From: Pyrrhosoma nymphula
Taxonomy: Eukaryota; Arthropoda; Insecta; Odonata; Coenagrionidae
NCBI GenBank assembly: GCA_963573305.1
Contig: OY754339.1
Location: 73,269,376 to 73,333,375, forward strand
Direction: 5' to 3'
Length of the DNA stretch: 64,000 bases
The translations under genes and the position numbers were made by a program. This document shows, piece after piece, positions 31,864-41,000 of this stretch (positions are counted from its first letter, which is position 1; each line of letters opens with the position of its first letter). A model generated the notes under the pieces. The model was not told the DNA's origin and did no database searches. It worked only from the letters and a program-made list of their open reading frames with translations.

Positions 31864-33085
31864 AAGGCCGTTTTACACGGTACATTTATTTGTAAAATCT
31901 ATCGTGCGAACGCATGTACAGTCAAGTGTGCAAGAAAATATTGTACGAACGACTGAATCAGACTGAATGTCGCTTTACACGATGAGTGCAAACGCTCAAT
32001 TTTCCGTGCAATTTAGCGGCAGAAATCGATCGGAATTCGCGAGTGTTTTGTTTATCATGTTTATGTTTCACTCGTAAACATATGTTTCACTCACGTATTT
32101 GACACCTTGAAAAGCTAATCACCTGAAATTCGGAACCTCGACTCGACCATCTGCCCACTGATAATTCTCCCGGTTCAGAAAAAGCCCTCTTGGACTCTTC
32201 TCTCTGGCTTTATATTAGACCTTTGCATCGTTTCATTTTTTCTCATCTGGATTTTAGTGCGGCAAGTCATTGACGTTTCTCGCCGGATCTCCACTCTTGT
32301 TAGACAAATTTCGTGGGTTTATTATGTGTGTGTGACAAAGTGTTATCATCAAGTGGTATAGCGTAACACAGGACCCTTTTTTTAGTCTCTCCAAATTTCC
32401 CTCCCTTGTATTTGTAATAGTGTTTTTATCTCTTTTTTTGACGATTTCTATGCTACTTGCAAACCAACAGAAATAAAATGGTTATCATTATGAGGATGCG
32501 ACTAGTCATAATTTTGGGGGAAAAGGACACAAACCCAAAGATCGCGATTACGCTGAAAAACCAGAACACCAAGTAACACGATGAAATGACGATGTAAACA
32601 TTTGAGCAACTTTGAGTTAACTCTTCTCGGGTTCTCCACTGCTTCAAACTATTCATAATTGTCGACGTAATTAATTCTTACCTTGAGAATGAGTGACGAG
32701 TCGTCTCTCGAAACGTCAACAGTTATGAATAGTTTCAACCGGTGGAGAGCCCGAGAAGAGTTTACTCATTAAAGATTATATACACAGGATAATAGTTACT
32801 CATATTATTCGGCGGGAAAGTGTTAATCCGTTTTATAAAAAACTTTATTTTCAATCGTAATACAGGTACCACAGTTTTCGCCATATCTGCGCCATCTGCT
32901 GAATAAAACCGGATCGAAATTGTATGATTGTCTGAATGGAATTAGAACAGGTTCTATTTTACGTTCAGTAATTCATACACTCGCCCAAGCGTTCGCACAA
33001 TTTGCCGCTTTACACGGTACAATTTCCTGATACATGCGTTCACAATATAGATCGTACAAAAAAATGTACCGTATAAATAGGCCTT
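31864..33085. mobile_element. MITE-like element, AAGGCCGTTTTACACGGTAC ends
   Basis: The left AAGGCCGTTTTACACGGTAC and right GTACCGTATAAATAGGCCTT form diverged inverted repeats extending about 60 bp (through GATCTAT..GAACGCATGTA). The element splits block (g) from block (h) of the candidate transposase. It contains its own nested hairpin (32611-32771). It belongs to the same dispersed terminal family as 11855-12050. 1.2 kb, no coding. Confidence 0.65.
32611..32771. repeat. hairpin nested in the MITE-like element
   Basis: GAGTTAACTCTTCTCGGGTT, CTCCACTGC and TTCAAACTATTCATAA are mirrored by TTATGAATAGTTTCAACCGG, TGGAGAGC and CCGAGAAGAGTTTACTC. The arms are about 50 bp around a 55-bp loop. A third-level insertion: hairpin in MITE in transposon in intron. 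Confidence 0.65.
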
Positions 33086-33359
33086 TGGAGGGAATTTTCT
33101 TATGTCTTCAGCTCTCACTGCTTTAACTGTAGCAGATGCATTGAAGTGCATCCTACCAGTTGAAGAACCTGCAGATACAGATTTGAGCGATATTTCATCA
33201 GAAAATGAATTGCAATGATGCAACGGAAGTGGAGATAAATGATGATGATCATAACCTTGAAAAATGTATTCACCTTTTAAAAATCGTGCTCAGAAGTGAT
33301 ATCAAAGCAGAGGAAGTTATTTCAGTTAAAGGCACTCTCGTTGGGACTACTGATGGTAG

Positions 33360-33485
33360 ACCCTCTTAATGACGGTCGCTCCTCGACTTCGAGCCTAATC
33401 CGACGCTTCGCGAGCGACCTTAGTCCCTCACCGAGGCCCTGGTCACCGCGGGTGGCCACCCCGCTGAGCTTCGCCGATTGCAGTT
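33360..33485. other. isolated GC-rich patch
   Basis: About 110 bp with GC near 65% (CTCCTCGACTTCGAGC, CGCTTCGCGAGCG, CACCGCGGGTGGCCACCCCG) in AT-rich surroundings, within the right half of the 6.3-kb element. Several small perfect hairpins are visible. I cannot assign it to a gene, and no splice-consistent exon matches the four-TM gene here. Confidence 0.4.
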
Positions 33486-33689
33486 AAATTAAAAGTTCAT
33501 TAACTCTAATTGTTATAAACAATTTGTAAAATTTTTCGTGCTCGTGATTACAACACGATTAAAGGCATTTTTGATCGATCCTCTACGATAAAAACTAAGC
33601 ATTTTAGTAAAATAACACGGAAATCATAGTTCAGACTTGGCAGCGCTGTAGCGGGTCACGTGTTTATAGTCGTACTATGCCAGGAAACA

Positions 33690-35110
33690 GGAAACGGGTG
33701 AACCAAGTACTGTGCACGCTGTGTGACATATCATACGGTAGTAATTCAATGGAATGAAGAGAATCAGAGGCGTATAATGTATTACTTGCGATGCCTAAGG
33801 AATGTTACCGGTGCACGACATCTACATAATACCCTGTAAGCTACCTCAAGGGTGTGTGGCAGGGGGTGAGTAGTCACCAACATGCATTACACTATACCCT
33901 AAAGTTTGTGTATCTACGGCTAATTATGCATTAGCATAAATCGCTAATGCGTGTCACGAGGTGAAGCCTCACAAGCATGCACTTGTCTACATATATGCTC
34001 CCAATGGAGAGAGACCGTTAGTATATATGTATTTTGCTACTACACAAATGGACAGAGACTTAAGAGTTAAGCTGAAAACATGCACGGCGTGCGGTTAGTA
34101 CTAGGTAGCAGACAAGAATACAAGTATTAGGGAGTACTACTACTACTAATTGTAAGAGCTAGACTAACTATCGACAAACCTAGTGAAAATTCTCATTGGC
34201 AGCTGTTATGGTCCCTTATCTTTCTCGGGAAAAATGACATTTTAAATCTGTCCGTTCTGTGGTCTAGTTCCCTAATTTTATTCTCATGATCAGATCTACC
34301 GTAGTATGTTGGATTTCGTAAAATATTATCAACTACGTACTGCGTACGTAAGCACTACGTACTGCGTACGCTGTTTGAGGTATCTTACGGAAGTATTAAG
34401 TACTACTCGCGAGATCAGAGGAATGTTACGGGTACATTAGGTACTGCGTACGCTCTGTGAAGTATCTTACGGGTGTAATTCATTAGAATGGAGAGAAAAA
34501 GAGGCTTAAGAAAGAAATAGAAACCGCGGTTCAGGTACAGCAAAAACGAGTACCATTAATGACTAAAAATACTCTAAAGAAAAGACTTGTATTTGTATCC
34601 CAGGGATTTTTTAAAAGTATATATAGCGGGTGAACTAAGTACTGCGCACGCTGTGAGGCATACTATGTGAGGAAACTTGCGGGTGAACTATGTACTACGC
34701 ACGCTGTGTGACATATCATACGGGAGTAATTCAATGGAATGGAGAGAATCAGAGGCATATAATGTATTACTTGCGATGCCTGAGGAATGTTACCGCTACA
34801 CTAGGTACTGCGGACGCTGTGTGAGGTATCTTACGGGTGTATTAAGTAGTACTCGTGAGATCAGAGGAATGTTACGGGTACATTAGTTACTGCGTACGCT
34901 GTGTGAGGTCTCCAAAGGGTGTAATTCATTAGAATGGTGAGAGAAAGAGGCGTAAGAGAGAAATACAAACCGCGGTTCAGGTACATCAAAAATTAGTGCC
35001 ATTAATGACCTAAAATACTCTATAGAAAGGACTTGTAAGTCGTTTCCCAAGGATTTTTAAAAGTATTTATGGCTGTAAAGAATAGCATTGCCAGCTCAGC
35101 GGAATTCGTC
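33690..35110. repeat. long-unit tandem repeats in the right part of the 6.3-kb element
   Basis: A unit starting GGTGAACTAAGTACTGCGCA and continuing CACGCTGTGTGACATATCAT, TAATTCAATGGAATG occurs at about 33700 and 34676. A related GTACTGCGTACGCTGTGTGA unit, ending with ACCGCGGTTCAGGTACA and TTTTTAAAAGTAT, occurs at about 34431-34620 and 34885-35065. Sub-repeats GTACTGCGTACG.. fill 34330-34450. Subterminal repeat arrays of this sort are common transposase-binding regions in DNA transposons. A LINE fragment (33819-34332) interrupts it. Confidence 0.7.
33819..34332 (-). repeat. CR1-like LINE 3' end fragment (family B)
   Basis: Starts with CATCTACATAATACCCTGTA AGCTACCTCAAGGG and includes GGGTGAGTAGTCACCAACATGC, the same 3' UTR as 45384-45840. 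It ends with a short piece of coding tail (TTATTCTCATGATCAGATCT and TTCGTAAAATATTATCAAC). Minus orientation, with the CATCTA simple tail at its 3' end. It splits the tandem repeat array. Confidence 0.75.
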
Positions 35111-35453
35111 CCAGATACCTACCGGCCTATAATCTGTATGGTGTTCAATTAGATGTCCTAAATAAAAAACAATATTTGTATCTAATATCGTTTTCAGCAT
35201 GAAATATCCATGTAATTTAATACCACACATGACTTGATAATTTTTTAAATTTTTTATGTTTGCTCAAGATGGCGGCCAAAAAACGCATTTTGCGCAACAG
35301 TACGGATGTATATTTTTAGTATGTTGATTAGGAGCGTGTTACCTACCATTTACAACAAGAATAATTTTTTTTATAATTAGTTCCACCTCAAGATGTTTTT
35401 TCAACTATTTCTACTGCACTATCGTGCGATGCGGTCGCCGTCGACATGCGTAC

Positions 35454-35609
35454 CTTCGTCTCCTCGGTCTTTCTTCTTGACCCCAGACCACGCCACTCTC
35501 AAGGAAGCCAGGCACGCCAAGACTTCCAGTGCGGACGCCACGGCCGCATTTAACGCCAACGAATGTACCATCGCACTAGCAGTCGCCATCCGCTCTTCGT
35601 CCACGGGAT
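35454..35609 (-). CDS. four-TM membrane protein, coding exon 2
   Basis: Acceptor TTACTGCGCAG|AT and donor GACGAAG|GTACGC bound 156 bp. Two bases complete an Asp codon with exon 1, 51 codons follow, and one base is left for exon 3. It encodes residues 155-206: PVDEERMATASAMVHS, then the fourth hydrophobic segment (SLALNAAVASALEVLACLAS, residues about 168-193) and a basic KKKDRGDE tail. The right terminal repeat of the 6.3-kb element ends about 32 bp from this donor. GC-rich relative to its introns. Confidence 0.8.
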
Positions 35610-36953
35610 CTGCGCAGTAAAAAAGGCAAAAATAAAGGCATAAAATGTTTTCATTGATCGATAAGGTTAGCAGGTATTAGCCTTATCGGCTTGGTGGTAT
35701 TCCATTACTAAAAATATTTTATAATAAATGATTTAATAATGAAGTTGAATTTATCATCAATTATCTAACCCAAATACTTCTATCCTGATACCTACCTGTT
35801 CTAAAATTTCCCTATCATATGTTAACAAATTTTAATGTAGACGCACATGACCGTGTGACTTAATGCATACCGATTTATGTTTATGGGCAACATAAGTTAT
35901 ATGCATTTTCTTACACTTGCTTTCATTAAAAATAAATTTATTACAGCATGTGACCAACTCAACATATTAGGTATTGAAATATTTCTGCTCATTTGTCACA
36001 CTACATTAAAGTCTGCAAAGATTGAAGTCAGGACAGTGTCATCTGCTTGCAAATTTAATTTACAATCATTTCTATAATAATGCATGTCATTAACATAAAA
36101 TAAATAAAATATAGGTCCTAAAATAGACCCCTGAGGCACTTCTAATTGTATCATAGTAATATCACTGACAACACCTTTTACCTTCACTAAATTTTTCCTA
36201 TTTGACAAATACTCTTTACGCCAATCTAGTATAGCACTTCATTTCCCATTGTACCTGAGAAATATCTGACAATGTCGTGAGCTGATACCCTGTTTTTACC
36301 ACTTCCGGTTATGCACTAAATTTGTTTACAATTTTTTTGGGGGACTACCTGCAATTACTACGGTAGAGATCAACTGCTGCTCTACGTATAACTTTGTTTA
36401 CATGATTCATTATATTTTGATATTGGCATCTGTAATGTCTATATATTAGTTGAAGAGTTCATACACTTCATTTAAAGGCAATACCTTACTCTTACTTTCT
36501 CTATGATATCTTCAGTAATCCAAGATTTGTTAGATTTTTTTATCTACATGTGACTGTTTTAGTCTCTTGTAAATATCTTGAAATAAGTTAATTATTTCCC
36601 TATGTAAAGCATTAGGTAGCATCTTATGAGTTATCAGACAGTTTCAAACACTTATCATCAAAATTAAAATTCACATCTTAAACCGTCTGTTTCCAAATAT
36701 GTATAAGATTCTTATAATTTACTGCTCTCCGTGTTTTCGAATTGTTATTAACTGTAAATGTAACACTAATTGGAAAATGGTCAGGCAAGTTTGTTCTGAA
36801 GATATGTCCTACAACTCCTAAAGAGAGAGAGAGAGAGGAGTTAGTTACTATTAATGAAGTAATGCATGAAATTTTTTTAAACTGAAGAATAAATACCTAT
36901 AAAGTTTTCCTGAAAAATATTTTGAATATTTTGGAGTCGTGGAAGTGACATAC
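35610..36953 (-). other. intron 1 of the four-TM gene
   Basis: A 1.34-kb intron (donor ACAGAGG|GTATGT, acceptor TGCGCAG). It contains decayed Jockey-like LINE coding sequence on the same strand (35996-36760) and a (GA)n run near 36822-36838. Confidence 0.75.
35996..36760 (-). pseudogene. Jockey-like LINE reverse transcriptase fragment
   Basis: The minus-strand frame SNRKNLVKVKGVVSDITMIQ, then LEVPQGSILGPIFYLFYVND and LNLQADDTVLTSIFAD, is the RT palm of Jockey/CR1-type LINEs (family: VPQGSxLGPxLFxxYxNDL..YADDT). The catalytic motif here reads QADD. Upstream (36530-36740) stop-broken frames such as NYKNLIHIWKQTV and KSWITEDI recall the linker before the RT. Truncated at both ends. Confidence 0.75.
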
Positions 36954-37416
36954 CCTCTGTTGTCGCCTCTTCGACCTCGTGGCTGCCACGTGGTTGGGGC
37001 GTGAGCAAGATGGCGGCGGATGTGATCGCGGTAGAGGCAGCGGAGGCGGCCAGGGCAACAGCGGAAGCGGCGAGGAACCTGCGAAGGTTGGCCTCCACGT
37101 ACCATCGCCTCCAGGAGAGGACCCCCGTAACGGTGGGGCCGAGGGCGACGCAGGCGAAAGCCACGGCCCACGAGGAAGCGGAGAGCGTCGCCATGGTGGA
37201 TTCCGCTAGAGTCGTTACTTCCGCTCCCGGGGATGGCAAGAAGGCGTGCAGGAGGAAAAGCAGCAAGAGGGTCGTCGCCAGCGTGGCGTGTAAGAGAGCA
37301 AGGCCCCCTACGGTCGTCGCCGAGTAGCGTCTTTCTGAGGGCAGGGTCCCTTGGGACCCTGCACCCATACTCACCACGCGAACCACGTAAATGGCCTCGG
37401 TCGACGGGCGAGCCAT
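36954..37416 (-). CDS. four-TM membrane protein, coding exon 1 (start)
   Basis: The ATG at 37416 opens 154 codons plus one base, ending ACAGAGG|GTATGT. Joined to exons 2 and 3 it gives 266 residues. Predicted hydrophobic segments are residues 38-60 (LALLHATLATTLLLLFLLHA), 80-100 (WAVAFACVALGPTVTGVLSW) and 113-138 (FLAASAVALAASAASTAITS); the fourth is in exon 2. Basic residues (SWRRWYVEANLRR) sit between TM2 and TM3. Both ends are probably cytosolic, as in tetraspan proteins of the MS4A/MARVEL shape. I recognise no family signature. A second Met at residue 17 could be the real start. The codon-rich GC exon, matching phases and TM pattern support a real host gene. Confidence 0.75.
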
Positions 37417-37520
37417 CGCCGATCACGCCAGACCACGTGGTTCCACTTTCACTGACTTCTTTCTGTGTCGTGACCGGCTGCACCTATAGCCCCAACATCT
37501 ATATTCGTGCGTAGTAACCC
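37417..37520 (-). promoter_or_regulatory. 5' region of the four-TM gene
   Basis: The sequence upstream of the start is moderately GC-rich and contains ACCACGTGGT (about 37430-37439), a perfect E-box palindrome. No TATA box or clear initiator is seen, and a non-coding upstream exon cannot be excluded. Confidence 0.3.
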
Positions 37521-37599
37521 AGCATCACGAACCAAAATTAGCGTAATGTTAGGGAAGAAAAGAGGACCGATAATATTTATATACCGTTGAAATTTTATG

Positions 37600-38010
37600 A
37601 CTCTAACTGCAGTTAGTGGAATTTTCGTCTTTTAGAAAGATATTCAATGGTTGGTCTTTGTAGCGTACGTGAGTAACTTTTCTGAAACTCGATATTTCTT
37701 TAACTCGAAGATAATGTCAGTTCCTGAAGTACTTCGATCTATTGAAGTTCCACTGCATTAACTTTTCGATATGTGCATATCCTACAACCGCTTTGATAGA
37801 ATAAATTTTCATAGTTATCAACAGTTGATATTCTATGACTTGAACCTCTGCAAGTCGAATTTTCGATAGTTCGATAACTATTTCATGATTTTCCTTCACA
37901 TTCTACGTAAATACATTTTCCGTGGATCAAAAGTTCTTCCACTTGAATTCTTTTTACTATCAGTTCCGAGCTACTTCGATCTATCGAAGTTCGACTGCAT
38001 ATATGTTTGC
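37600..38010. repeat. repeat pair with CTTCGATCTATYGAAGTTC hairpins
   Basis: CAGTTCCTGAAGTACTTCGA TCTATTGAAGTTCCACTGCAT (about 37709-37761) recurs as CAGTTCCGAGCTACTTCGAT CTATCGAAGTTCGACTGCAT (about 37961-38001). Each carries a hairpin. The TGCAGTCGAACTTCG ends resemble pogo/Tigger-like termini, so this may be a tandem pair of small non-autonomous elements. Confidence 0.5.
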
Positions 38011-41000
38011 TTTGGCGACCATTGATGGCGCGGAGACTGCGAAATGTTTGTAGGTTCCTCCCTCTTTAAGTACAAAAACAATTCTTCTTTTGCGAGAACC
38101 ACTCTCTCTCAATATACATTTCAAGTTCATACTTCTAGTACAGGAAATGTGTGACGTGATGCGAAGGGGTCAAACCGATTGTACGATGCCGGTGGTTGGT
38201 CGAATGCGCGGACGGTGTTACTCTTTCGATATATCGATCGATGTTTCAGCGAACTACGATCTGTAATCTGAACTGGGAGGATTAACTCTCGGTCGGCTGT
38301 CCACCCTATAAATGTCTCACGAGAGTATATTTTCCGGAAGTTCCAGAAGACCCTCACACTGGTCCTGCGACGCTCCACTGTCTGATGTGTCTCCTCGTAT
38401 TCGTGTTTCTCCTTTAGGAAGCTGCACCGATGCTAATCTGTAAAAATAAAGAAAGTAATATGAATAGTAATAAGAAAGTATTTATGGCCGCAAGCCGAAA
38501 GATCAGGGTTTTATTCATGAAGCACTATTCACGGAATTTTTACATAAAAACTCAAGAAAGTTTAAATAATGCCTCTATAAGTCAAGATTTTTTGAGGCTG
38601 TGTCGTCACGCCCACACCATTGTCAAGGTTGAATCCTTGCCGAAGGGCATTCGTCAGGAAGTAAAAGCAGTGGCGTAGTAGCAGTGGCGTAGTGGCGGGG
38701 TTTTGGGTCTAGGTTGGGCAGAAAATTCTTAGGAGGCACCGACTCACAAATTAACCAGTTTACTAAATTTTACAAATTTTGATGTTGCAGATGGGCTAAT
38801 ACTTAATATTAAAATTGTCAACGCATTATGCACATTTATTTATACGTATTTGGGACTTAAGAGTGGAATCATTGATAGACGTAGGGGCGTCATAACACGG
38901 GGCGAGGGGCATCCGCCCCTCCCTGCCCCCCCCCCTGGCTACACTACTGACACACACACTACACTTTGTGAGTAAAAGACTCGAAACTGTTGATTGTCGA
39001 TAATGACGGAGTACTGACGCCACTACCTCACAGCTTCGGAAAATATCGATTGTTGCAGTTAAAAAGTTGAGCTATGTCGATGACCTGCAGTTGTCTTCTC
39101 GATGTTTTTGAGTTTGAATATTTTCGAGCACTTTCTGAATAAGACCTCGGGGCTGGGAAATTTAGGGATCTTTTTTTAAATGAGGAAAAATAAAACGTTT
39201 TGTCACACAGAGAAACCTGTCTTCATCGAAATCTCAAGGAGTTATGATATTATTTCGGCTAAGGCTGTTTTCCGCTTAATTCAAGGTTGTATACTTAGAA
39301 AAAATGAGTCCGAAAATGCCATACCTGCGTTGTTCGGCTGAGTCAATAAAGAGATTGGATTCTGAAGAATCAGATATAGAGCAGTTTCACAATTAGTGCG
39401 TCAAATCTTTTATTGAAGAAGGATAATACTTCACAAACTTCGCACATATTCCGGCGTTTACGTTTTCTATTTCTGTTTTCTGTATTATATTCTACATTGT
39501 CCATTACCCCATTTAACAAATAAAATTAATCGGTATTACGTTTATTCAGACTGCAATATTTGAATTTAAATAAAAAAGCGTTTGTTTGCAAGTTTTTTCC
39601 GAAATACATGTTTAATACCAGTTATTAGGCTCCTACTATACTTATTTAAAAACCTTTCCAACCAAGGCCTTGATCAAATTTGACCCGTACTCAAAATCCG
39701 GTGTATACAAGATGAAATGAAACAATTGTGACGCAGTGTCTGAAAGACAAACCGGCAGGATATTTAAGGAGGAACACAAGAAGTGCATCCTCAGCAAAGA
39801 CACCAAGAACCCAATCGCGTAACACCTTATCAGCGAAGGCCACAAAAGACTGTTTCACCTCCCGAGATTTTGCCGTTCGAGGACAAGGAAAACCACCTCA
39901 ACGCTCTCGAGCTTTTATTGGAGATCACCAGGAGGAGGAAAAAGAGGAGAAAATCAAACGAACTAAATTGAATTTTAAAGTCATTCCCCATATGCTCTTC
40001 CCCCCACCCTAAAACCATACCCCTTATTACCAAGACACCTTCTTTCTTCCCGAACCTCTTCTTCCACACATCCAGAAGACTTTTTTTTGCTCTTCTATGA
40101 GAATTATTTCTATGAGTGTAATTTTTTTCTTAAATCAATTGAGAAGACGTACTAACTACGCACTGTTGCATTCCTGACGCTATAATTTCGTCGGAACTTC
40201 CTCGATTTTTTAAATTTGGTGTCGCACAGCCGTGCCAAATTTAATTCCGAAAACGGCTTCCACTTTAGGTAAATACATCCGCAATGACTATAAGTAATTC
40301 TCCTAATTTAGTAAGTATCCAGCCTGTTCAGCACCACGCTCCATATGAGAGTTATTGGCGATCTTTTATTTACGTCTATCCGCAGCCACCGCTGCATCAA
40401 TTCTCATCTCTTCGAAAATGCTTCTTTGGCCAAGATAATTCTACACTTGATCTCCCTAGCTATTTTACTTTAGAATACTTCCTAGATATTGGCCATCTAC
40501 TTCCTAAAGGGGGTATTTTTCATCCTGTGAATGACATTAAGGAGAATCTAAATCCTACGTTTTAGTAAAATCGTCCGTCCATCGAACCGAACCTCCACTT
40601 GTAAGGCAGAACAAGGCAAACCAAGATCTTCGACTGCTGAAGTAATTTGCTCAACTACACCAGATGCCATCGTTCTTTCTTTCGTTCCCAGTGGATGTAA
40701 TCTTACGCACTTGTTCAGGCCTTTGCGGATGGCACTGTTGTAAGGCTAAGGAAGGGTATTTTTTCCAAAAGCAGATGATCATATTAGAAATATGGACATT
40801 TCATGCATCCCTTTTGTAAGAGTCGCTGACTAAGGTTCCCACGACCACTTATTATCAGGTTTCATCAGTTTCACTCTATTCCCCTTGTATGGGATGGTGA
40901 GGGGGCTCGGGCATTTAGTACTGGGTGGAGTGTGATTCTTGAGAATAACGCTCAGCTCAAAATCATCGAAAGGTTGCATTTTACTCTCAAACTTAGTGTT

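Larger units (their letters stand above)
29709..33225 (+). pseudogene. uncharacterised invertebrate protein family, candidate transposase, decayed
   Basis: Broken by stops, frameshifts and two insertions, but the domain order is readable. (a) NCLFCGQIITDYE then RSDPWAANVHARMLTVIDLP and AEA.YQQVFSARFRSRKPIP, a Cys-containing N-terminal block (29840-30080). (b) EPYTSRHLKTKLQEWFCDVI (30260-30330). (c) FIGQTLIQACRPRSLICPIP then LAVGIQIHRYFESRFLIYEL (30620-30745). (d) ADNFDHNIATIDGHNTFHGM (30850-30910). (e) PQPGWLRCMQNAIEGEHSG (31160-31220). (f) PIVTFDQ, a stop, LWIKAMEVI (31326-31375). (g) VIRLGGFHTILSFIGAIGGL then SGIEEALQTVYAEYS (31709-31823). (h) LMSSALTALTVADALK (33100-33150), beyond the inserted MITE. 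I remember the same ordered blocks from uncharacterised multi-copy proteins in arthropods and cnidarians. Function unknown; Asp/Glu residues in (d), (f) and (g) could be a DDE triad. Confidence 0.65.
29107..35421 (+). mobile_element. 6.3-kb DNA element with about 240-bp terminal inverted repeats and an uncharacterised protein gene
   Basis: The left end (TAGTGTAGTAGAAATAG from about 29104) and right end (CTATTTCTACTGCACTA to about 35421) are inverted. The match continues inward with indels through GAGGTGGAACTAATT, TAACATGCTCCTAATCAACA, ATACATCCGTATTG and GCGCAAAATGCGTTT to about 29340 on the left and 35170 on the right. TCG flanks both sides, a possible 3-bp duplication. The body carries a decayed reading frame (29709-33225) of a multi-copy invertebrate protein family of unknown function. 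Later insertions inside it: a LINE 3' tail (ending 31710), a MITE-like element (31864-33085) and a LINE fragment (33819-34332). Arm divergence indicates an old copy. Confidence 0.75.
27082..35453 (-). other. intron 2 of the four-TM gene
   Basis: An 8.4-kb intron with a GAAG|GTACGC donor and TGCGCAG acceptor, filled with mobile DNA: a foldback element (28160-29045) and the 6.3-kb long-TIR element (29107-35421) with its own nested insertions. 27090-28160 has no gene; part of it (27840-28000) is a dispersed repeat also found near 46850. Confidence 0.7.

Noticed and set aside
29107..35421. CACTA (EnSpm) transposon because the ends contain CACTA/TAGTG
   Set aside because: The element begins TAGTG and ends CACTA, the reverse of the EnSpm convention, and the encoded protein does not look like an EnSpm transposase.
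36979..37327. Plus-strand Gly- or Ala-rich proteins opposite the four-TM exon 1
   Set aside because: They are GC-driven shadows of the minus-strand exon, whose splice phases and membrane segments are coherent.
39728..40069. Lys/Arg-rich protein frame near 39.7-40.0 kb as a nuclear protein or transposase tail
   Set aside because: The basic stretch (TRRRKKRRKS) resembles many unrelated proteins; no neighbouring domain, and both strands are open.
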